Virus record (IMG/VR): IMGVR_UViG_3300023174_003901
Span: 1 to 64,000 of that record
DNA: 64,000 nucleotides
Reading direction: 5' to 3' (one strand)
Source of the DNA: a virus
Under the pieces are notes generated by a model. That model was not told the DNA's origin, did no database searches, and saw only the letters and a program-made list of their open reading frames with translations. Within the stretch, counting starts at the first letter, position 1. Every line of letters begins with the position of its first letter. Shown piece after piece: positions 52,001-61,500 of this stretch. The translations under genes were made by a program, and so were the position numbers.

Positions 52001-52505
52001 CACAAACACGGTACCCAAGCCCGCAGTTCCTACCATAGATGAACTTAGCACAGCATATCAAGGACTCAATGACTACAAAATGATCAGCGACAACGTGGTT
52101 GTAAACAGCGTGGTTTTCAAGCCATTGTTTGGACCCAAAGCAGCCAAAGAGTTGCAGGCCACCATCAAGGTCATCCGTGCCGCAGATAGCACTGCCAGCG
52201 AAAGCGAAATAAGAAATCTAGTGGTTGCAAATTTAAACGATTATTTTAGCATTGACAAGTGGGAATTTGGACAGACATTTTACTTCTCAGAATTGGCAGC
52301 ATATATCCACTCTAATATGGGCGGCGTGGTAAGTTCAGTGGTACTGGTGCCACTAGACCCATTAAAAAGTTTTGGTGATTTGTATGAAATACGCAGTGCC
52401 CCTAGTGAAATATTTGTCAACGGCGCCGGAGTCACCAGTGTGGAAGTAATTACTGCATTGACCAGTACCAATATTAGAACTGCATCCGGCAGTGGAGTAA
52501 TTTAA
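49065..52505 (+). CDS. 6: Baseplate wedge protein gp6-like, 1146 aa
   Basis: The N-terminus FVDYIRQYYPESFNDYIESS, EFIAMLDVIAFMGQAMSFR and NTRENYLGTAERRDSVVKLA is characteristic of gp6. It also carries the ITLTFGDGVFSTIPVGTFRA strand of baseplate J-like folds and PRETIDEIKQRAPARYYTQN. T4 gp6 is 660 aa, so this one has a long extra region after about residue 450. That region contains DSDNDGVPDDPD (near 815), a thrombospondin-type-3-like calcium-binding motif. The C-terminus again looks gp6/J-like (LNDYFSIDKWEFGQTFYFSE). It forms the wedge with gp25 and probably the next protein. Confidence 0.93.
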   Translation: MARTTRQTVVFGVEDWKRIYQTYREADFQSYDFETLRKSFVDYIRQYYPESFNDYIESSEFIAMLDVIAFMGQAMSFRNDLNTRENYLGTAERRDSVVKLAELVSYTPKRNQAAQGYLKVFSAQTTENVTDFNGVNLANVTINWNDPTNFNWVEQFTAILNAALVNTQRVGRPGAKQTVVGVDTSEYSINLVPGFLPVIPYTATVDGINMPFEAVNSTSVGRDYVYEPSPLPNGIFNVLFRNDQLGFASANTGYFFYFKQGVLQSQDFNLGERIANRTVNINIEGVNNEDRWLYQLDTVGNVQYEWQYVQSVYAAATEQLAPDQRKLFSVVSRTNDQITLTFGDGVFSTIPVGTFRAYVRASNGLQYIINPEEMQSVIIPISYVSRTGQLETITFTCGITQPVSNAQPRETIDEIKQRAPARYYTQNRMVNGEDYVNFPFTLYNSIIKSNAVNRASIGTSRYLELVDNTGKYSSTNTFGSDGALWEENQLPTFDFTWLTRNDIATVITNNVQPLLASTGLNQFYYANFPRPDLVVLNFTWNQSTTLANETTGYFVNASGNPAAIGTYSSTVSKYIQIGSLVQFVPPAGYYFDSNNRLKLGTPSQDNDKLVIWASPMAIVTDGTNQGQGNFSNGTGPVTLNNFVPTGAIPVAVIPLFVTNLPNTVVTSITDQILLYRNFGLGYDNETATWYVITSTNLAVDAPFSLANAQNTSGTNQDASWLIEFVTNGSTYTVTSRALFYLFGSVLQTRFFFETDQRIYDSRTGTVIADFVNVLKTNSRPDVNIPLPGDIKMAIVGQPVESDGYVDDYQVFVSYQDSDNDGVPDDPDFFDEIVAPSVNPSTKWVFFEKTVDFDNLQRYLLVDPGRVNSEYATKDDVEAVLLQFVPGQIFYAYDQVITVGPLAGQTGAFYELVISGTGVRSLVEASGDWLARVGRQSLYYQYRHNAALTSRIDPGTTNIIDVYVVNQAYYTAYQNWLRDVTNTVPKPAVPTIDELSTAYQGLNDYKMISDNVVVNSVVFKPLFGPKAAKELQATIKVIRAADSTASESEIRNLVVANLNDYFSIDKWEFGQTFYFSELAAYIHSNMGGVVSSVVLVPLDPLKSFGDLYEIRSAPSEIFVNGAGVTSVEVITALTSTNIRTASGSGVI

Positions 52506-55500
52506 TGGCTATACGCACCGTTGATTTTTTACCTGATATATTTCAGACTACTCCTAACAAACAATTTTTAAATGCCACACTAGACCAATTGGTTCAGGAA
52601 CCTGCATTTAAGAAAACACAAGGTTATATAGGACGCCGAGTTGGTCCTGGAGTTAACCCCAATGACTACTATGTGTTAGAGCCCGATGCTACCAGAGCCA
52701 ACTATCAGTTGGAACCTGGGGTTATCAGCCTCAAGCCAGACACTGAAGAGATACAAGATGCTATCACATACCCTGGTATCACAGACGCCTTGGCTGTTCA
52801 AGGTGCCAACACTACCAAGAGTGATAGACTGTATACCAGTGAATACTACACCTGGGATCCGTTTGTTAGTTTTGACAAATTTGTAAATTACAGTCAGTAT
52901 TACTGGTTGCCAGCAGGCCCAGATGCTGTGGATGTTTATGCTACTGCAATACCTTTAACTGACAACTTTGCAGTTACTCGTACTAGCACAGCCTATGAGT
53001 TCAGTGGAGTACCCGGCAATAATCCGGTGATAACCTTGGTGCGTGGTGGTAACTATACATTTGAATTAAGTCAAACAGGCAACAACTTTTGGATACAAAC
53101 AGATCCAGGAGCAAATGGTCAATTACCTTATGCTCCTAACATCAGCAGTAGAGATGTACTAGGGGTAATCAACAACGGTGAAGATCTTGGCACAGTGAGT
53201 TTTTATGTGCCGTTCAAGAACGCACAACAATTCTACTATGATTTAACCAGCATCGGCAACGTAGACTTGTTGAGTGAGTTGAGTTACGATCAACTGAATG
53301 GAGTTTACCTTAGTGATATAATTGCTGACTACGGTGGCATAGATGGAATTACCAATCTCAACAACAAGACTTTGGTATTCACAACTTCCCCCTCTTTCCC
53401 AACCAACAACCTTTGGCAGATACAATACACTTATGATATAGACGGTTTGCCAATTGTTAACTTGGCACCTATTGCTACCATAAACACACTGACCAAATTT
53501 AATATTTTATTTGGTACCAAGTGGGCCAGTACAACATGGTATAATGACGCAAGCAGTGTGATCGTTGAAGTTCCTTTGTTGACTGCTATTAAAGATGTGC
53601 TATGGTATCAGGATGGAACCAATCCAGATATCTTTGGTCAGATTAGACTGATTGATCAAGCAGACAGTTCTACCATCAATGTTGTTACTGACATTTTAGG
53701 CAAGCAAAACTACACTAGTCCTAACGGTGTGGTGTTTACCAACAACCTCAAAGTGCAGTTTCTTGCACCAGTGGTACCAACCAGTTATGCCAATCAATCA
53801 TATTATGTGGCTGGGGTAGGCACGGCTATACAACTGTTATCTGTGACCAATTATGTCACTCCGGAAACCTATACTCAAAGTGCCACAGTACCATTTGATT
53901 CAACACCATTTGATGTGGGCAACTTTGATTCCAGCCTAAATCAACCATTAATACCTGACTACTTGACCATGGCGTTGGACTCACCAGATCTCAATGCCTG
54001 GAGCCGTAGTAATCGTTGGTTCCATATTGATGTAATCAATGCGTCAGCCACCTACAACAACACCACGCCAGTTCTGGACAATGCATTCAGAGCACGTCGT
54101 CCTATTCTGGAATTCCGCGGTGGTACCAGACTGTATGAAATGGGCACACAAGGCAAACAGCCAGTGGACATCATTGACTTTGTGACCACCGATGCCTTCA
54201 GTACCATTAATGGAACCGTGGGCTACGGAGTAGATGGATACACCTTCATTGCTGGAACCAGAGTTATTTTTGCTCGCGATACAGACCCAGATGTGAGAGA
54301 TAAAATTTATGTGGTTGAGTTTGTGACACTCAGCGACGATGGTAGTTCATTCTTGGAACCTGTTATCAATCTAGTGCCTGCGTCAGACGCTGATGTATTT
54401 GTTGACCAAACAGTGGTCTGTCTCAGCGGTACTACACTGCAAGGCATAAGTTTTTACTATGACGGAATACAATGGATTCGAGCACAGCAAAAGACCAGTA
54501 CAAACCAAGCACCGTTGTTTGATGTTTATGATAGCAATGGTTATAGTCTCAGCAACCCAGTGGCATATCCCAGTAGCACATTTGCAGGATCCAAGTTATT
54601 CAGTTATGCACTTGGTCCTGGCCTAGATGACACCGTGTTGGGATTTCCATTAAGGTATCTCAGCATCAACAATATTGGCGACATTGTATTTGATAACAAT
54701 CTCTATGCAGACACTTTCCTCTATGTCAAAGACAATGTGAGTCTTACAAAAAATATCAGCATAGGCTTTGTGAGACAATATGCCGATCGCACAATATATC
54801 AAAGAGAAATTGGTTGGCAAACAGCCGCAGTCAAGAGCAAGATCTATCAACAGTTTAGTTTTGTATATGCAGAGAATACTCCGTTGTTGTTGGATGTGGC
54901 AGCCCTGCCGGTGGATACTGTGCCCTCAGTCAAAGTTTATATAGATAGTACCTTTCAGGATCCGGGTACATATACCTATGTCACAACTAGCAATACCACA
55001 ACCATAACATTCCCTAGCACCACTGTTATTGTGCCTGGACAGATAATTGAAGTTTTGGTCTTGAGTGATCAAGCCAGTGCCGTGGCGTTTTATCAAGTGC
55101 CAATCAATCTTGAAAACAATCCGCTAAATCAAAATGCCGACAATCTTACGCTGGGTACTATTAGAAGTCATTATGACACTATTGGTCAAAACCTTGTTGG
55201 ACTTACGGGCAAGATTAATGGGGCCAACAACAGTCGAGACCTTGGTAATATCATACCGTTTGGATTGAATATACTGCAACAAAGTTCTCCAATGACCTTG
55301 GCTGGATATTTCTTGCGTAGTCCCAATTATAACATTTTTGCCAGTCTTGAATACAACTCTAGAGAGTACGAAAAATACAAAGCACAGTTGTTGAACACAG
55401 CAATCAGCAATGACTATGTGAATATGACTGTGCCTGAAATACTAACAGCAGTCATAACAGATCTCATTGCTGGACGCACAAGTTCAAATCCTTTCTACTG

Positions 55501-58500
55501 GAGTGACATGCTGCCTGGCGGCAATGTCTACACAGAATCAACCACTGTGGTTGGACCGATCACCGGCAACACATTTGACACTACACAGGTTTACAATTAC
55601 ACCTCAGCCAATTATTTGGGATTGTTGGTTTATATAAATGATCGCCTGCTCACCAGAGACATTGAATACGTAGTTTCTACTGATTCCTCAACTTTGACAA
55701 TCACAATTCCCCTGGTAGTAGGCGACACAGTGGTCATACAAGAATACGCAGACACTTACGGAACCTTTATACCTAACACTCCTACCAAACTAGGGCTGTA
55801 TCCTGCATATGTTCCTGAGATATATCTAGACACAACTTATGTCACGCCCAGACGAGTGATTCGTGGCCACGATGGTTCAATCACCGTGGCATTTGATGAT
55901 TTTAGAGATCAGTTGTTGCTAGAATTTGAAACTAGAATTTACAACAACTTGAAATTGGATGGCAATCCAATACCCCTTAACGCCACGGAAGTTGTGCCAG
56001 GACAATTCCGTACAACAGATTACACACTAGGAGAAATAACTGATATAGAAAGTCAGGATTTCTTGACCTGGGTTGGCTGGAATAAATTAGATTACAAATC
56101 TCAAGATTACTTGGCCAACAATGGGTTTACCTGGAATTACAGCACAGCCGGTAACAAACTAAGCAACAATGAACCATTAGTAGTGGGTGCCTGGCGCGGC
56201 ATTTACAATTATTTTTATGATACCATAAGCCCCAACACAAGACCCTGGGAGATGTTGGGGTTCACTGTGATGCCTGCCTGGTGGGAGGCCGAATATGGTC
56301 CTGCTCCTTATACTTCAGGCAACTTGGTTCTGTGGGACGACTTGGCTGCAGGTCTAGTAAGAGATCCTGTTGCACCTTATGTGTTGCCTCAATATGCAAG
56401 ACCCGAACTTACACAAGTAATCCCCTCGGGTAGCGAAGGTGCATTGTTACCACCTATTGAAACAGTTGTTGGCAACTTTAACAGCAACAATTTCCAAAGA
56501 AATTGGACTGTAGGCGACGATGCTCCTGTGGAAAATGCCTGGAGAACCAGTAGCGCCTATCCTTTTGCCATCATGCGAATGTTGGTATTAACACGCCCTG
56601 CAGAGTTCTTTAGTTTGTTTGCTGATCGTGACTTATACAAATACGATGCTGAACTTAGTCAATACCTCTACAACGGTCGTTATAGACTAGATGCCAATGG
56701 CATTGAAATTTATGGCAATGGAGTTAGCAAGGCTAGTTACATTGACTGGATTGTGGACTACAATCGCATAAGTGGAATCAATTCAACTGACGCACTCACA
56801 CTAGATCTTAAAAATCTTGATGTTCGACTGTGCTATAGAATGGCAGCCTTTACAGGTAAAAACTTATTAGAAATTTACACTGAAAAATCCAGCCCTAACA
56901 GTCTCAATTCAAGTTTGTTGTTACCCGACGAAAGTTACAATCTACTGTTTTACAAGAATGTGCCTTTTGACCAATTGACCTACAGTAGTATTATTGTACA
57001 ATCAACTGCAAATGGTTGGGCAGTATATGGTTACAGTACCACACAGCCTTATTTCAATATCTTGGTCAGCCAAGTCAACGGGGTGTTGGGTACAATCAGT
57101 GCTGGTGGATTTGAAGTTCGAGTTCCAGTGACCTACAGCAATCAAGTGGTGCAAGTTCCTTACGGATATACCTTTACCAACAGAACTTTGGTAGCAGACT
57201 TCTTGCTGAGTTACGGAGCATTGTTACAACAGCAAGGTCTAATATTTGACCAAATGGAAAATGGTTATCAACTGGACTGGAATCAGATGGTCAGTGAATT
57301 CCTGTACTGGAGTGGTCAAGGCTGGGCCGAAGGAAGCATTATTAATCTGAATCCTGGTGCAACACAAGTTATTGTAGAGCGTCCTGGAGCCATAGTTGAC
57401 AGTATTGCGTTACAAACCACAGAGAACATGGTATTGAATGCTGATCGTACCCCGTTTGCCACTAGGGATCTTGTGGTTGAAAGACTAGATAACACATTTA
57501 CTCTCAAGAGTCTAACAGCAGACACCATCAACTATTTTCAGATAAAATTCACGTCATATGAAAATATGATTGTGTTAGATAATGAAAGTATCTTTGCTGA
57601 TTTGATATATTATCCTGCCACAGGAGCCAGACAAAGTAGAATTAGAATGATAGGATCAACCACCGAGGAGTGGAACGGTCAACTGAATGCTCCAGGCTTT
57701 ATCTTGAATCAAGACAACGTAAAAGAGTGGCAACCCCTACGCAAATATGCTCGCGGCGAAATTGTCCTGTACAAAAATTTCTATTACAGCGCAGTTGACA
57801 TTGTACAACCCAAACCAAAATTTGATTTCAATGACTGGACCCGTAGTGACTATACCAGGATACAGCAGGGACTGTTGCCCAACCTGTCCAACAAGAGTGA
57901 TCAGTTGTCCAACACATACAATGTATACAATGCCAATCTTGAACTCAATCAAGATTTGTTTGCTTATAATCTAATTGGATTCAAGCCTAGAGAGTACATG
58001 GTGGCTCTCAACTTAGACAGTACCAGCCAGGTAAATCTGTATCGTCAATTTCTTGGAACCAAAGGCACTGTACGTGCCGCTGAAATTTTTACCTTTGCCG
58101 ATCTTGGGCGCGGCGTTAACGAATACCAAATTTATGAAAACTGGGCGGTACAACGTGGTGTATATGGTGCCAACGCCAACAGAAGTTTTTACGAGATGAG
58201 GCTAAATGAAGCACTGTTAACTTCTAATCCTAGCCTTGTTCAAGTGGTCATTCCTGGCGAATCAAGTCAGGCCGAACAAACAGTGTTACTAAGTGATCTA
58301 TGGAATCAAAGTTACAAAATAACTAGTCCCGACATTTTGACCACTATCCTGACTAAAATAACAGACACAGCCTTACCGTCAGCAGGCTATGTCAACATCA
58401 ACGACGTTGATATCACAGTGTTCGACATTGATAATACTGCTTCGTTGGCAGGAAACTTAAACAATGTTAATGTGGGATCCATAATATGGGTGGCCAAAAT

Positions 58501-61500
58501 TAATGACTACGACTGGAACATTTACAGAACAGCCCAGGTACCAGGAATTATCACACAGGTTGACACAAATCTTAATGGCACCGCGGTGCTCACTTTTAAT
58601 CAGGCACACGGATTAGTAGCAGATAATATTTTGTTGATCAAGTATTTTGGATCCGGCATTGATGGTGTGTATCGAGTTTTAAATGTGCCAAGTATTTTCC
58701 AGGTCACTATTGCTTTTTCTTTCTTGCAAACCGATCAGATTGTGGCCACAGGTACAGGAACCGCGTTTACTCTACAAACTCAACGAATTGCACAAGGCAG
58801 TGACATTATCACTCTGCCATATGTCAATGATTTGATTCCGGGCAGCCGCGCCTGGATTGACGACAACGGCGCAGGACTATGGCAAGTGGTAGAAAAACAA
58901 GAAGTCTTCCAGACCAGCGGACAACTCCAAGTAACAACTCCTGTGGCCAACAGTCAATTTGGCGCAAGTGTTGCACAGGCCCATGACAATTTGTTTGCAT
59001 TTGTAGGAGCACCTGGTTACGGCGATACTGAATCAGGCGCAATTTACACTTATGTAAGAACATCTCAAAATCCATTCACTCAAAACAGTATAATAGAGTG
59101 TAATAATCCCGGAGCATATGGATTTGGTTCATCAGTCTCAATTGGCTATCAAACCTGGGGTGCGGTGGGCGCACCTACCAGCATTGGATCAGATTCTAGT
59201 GCAAATTCTGGATATGTGGGCGTTGTTTATAAATTCCCAAATAGTCCCACTTTCACGTTGTCAACATTGTTAACAGTGCCAGATGATACTTACATAGATT
59301 CAGGCAGTGCATTTGGTACCAGTGTTGTGGTCAGTCCAGATGAACGTTGGATGTACATTGGTGCCCCAGGCATTAATCAAGTGTTTGCATATGGACAGGT
59401 AGAGATAGAAGAACAACTGGTTGAGTATGTGACTGACGGCATACAAAGCAACTATCTATACAGCAATGATATAATAATTGATTCTGGTGAGTATGAACAG
59501 TTGTTTGTGGTGCTCAACGATCAACTATTGACTTACATCACTGATTACACAGTAACCAGCACCACAGTTGTGTTAAATTCAACGCCAGTGGAAGATCTTG
59601 TGTTGCGTATTGGTCGACGAGTTTCTCAAACATTTACAGGTGACGGTAGCACAGTGGGATTTTCGTTGAATGAATATTTGTACAGTGCTATCAACATCTA
59701 TAGTTTTAAAGTAGACGTAGATGGCATAATTCAACGTCCCAATATAGATTATACATTTAATAACAGTACTAGAAATCTAACATTTGATTCTGCACACATA
59801 CCAACCGGCACAATCAATGTCAGTACACAAAGTTACTATACCTATGTTGAAACACTAAGTCCGTCTGGACTTGTTGGCGGAGAAAGATTTGGTCAATCAA
59901 TCAGTTGTTCCACAGATGGTAGACAAATCATGATTGGGTGTCCAAACGACACATATGATTCAGTTGCTGATGCAGGAGCAGTTTACATATATGATCGATC
60001 TGTCCAAAGATTTATTGTGACAGATTCTACTCAAACAGTATATGTGGCCAATATCTCTACGTCGTTGGTGTCGCCAACATCGGTTATTTTAAGTAATCAG
60101 TTTCTAACAAACACTGCCGGTAACCCAACAGGGCAATTTACAGTTACCGCTAACCCTTCAACTCCAACAGTTTATAATCAAATTACCTTGACCACCCCTG
60201 CCGCAGTGGGAGATATATTAGAAATTGATGTCAACACCTTTACTCTCCTCCAAGTAGTTGGGGCCAATGTGCCATTCCAAGGTGCAAACTTTGGTCAGGC
60301 CGTAGACCTTTGCGTCAATAACTGTAGTTTATACACCGGTGCACCTCAAGACAGCAGTGTTTTACCTGAAGCCGGGTTGGTAGACCGTCAAGTAAACCAA
60401 AGCAGAGTATATGGCATAACAACGTCAACTGTAAACGCCAGACTGAATCCAGGAAATACCATTAGAATAAACAACATGGAAGTGGCACTGAGTACACCAA
60501 CGGCCTGGAACAGTGCTCTAACTTACACCATTGGTACCATTGTTGAATACAATCAAGGTCTTTGGATTGCAATCAGAGCGGTACCAATAGGGACAGCATT
60601 GAGTGACACTGCTTATTGGCAGCCCAGCAGTTGGGGTGCCGTACTGGCTCAAGATATTAACTCTAGCACAGTTCCCAACGTGATTGCATATGCTGGCGCT
60701 GTTCCAGGAACGCAAACATTTGGATTGCTTACTATCAGCGTCAAGAACACAGATGCCGCAATACCTGGTAATAAGTTATCGGTGCTTCCTGGATTGATTG
60801 GCAACATTTTTCAAAGTCTAGTATTTGAAACATTTGTTTATACACAGACTATTAACAGTCCATACCCAGTGGCCTATGCTGGATTTGGCGGTGCTGTAAA
60901 CATTGATACTAGTGCTCTCACTCTTACTGTGGGCGCACCACGGGGTAACTTGTATCGCCCCACAACCTTTGATGCTGGACTCACATATTTTGACAGCAAA
61001 ACCACAATATTCAATGGCCCATTGATTCAAAGCGGTGCAGTATACACATACGATTACTTTGCCAGTGCAGAAAGTTCAGTTACAAATCCTGGCAAGTTTG
61101 CATTTGGTCAACAGGTGTATGACAACACAGTATCTAATTTAGACCAATATGGAGCATCGATCGACTACACTGGTGGTATATTATTAGCCGGTAGCCCCAA
61201 AGACGATCTTGGTGACAGTTCATTGATTGCTCAGGACTACGGAGCGGTTAGTATTTTCAATAACCCAGACCTATCACCTGCTTGGGTAGTAACCAATGTG
61301 CAACTGCCAGTGGTGGACATTTCATTGATCAACGGTGTATTCACATACGATCGTGTGACCAGTGCCAAGACTGCCTTCTTTGACTTTATTGATCCATTGC
61401 AAGGAAAAATACTAGGAGCCGCACGTCAGAACATCGACTATATTGGTGCAGTTGATCCTGCTGCCTACAACGTGGGTGCCAAGAACAACAACGGCAGAAT

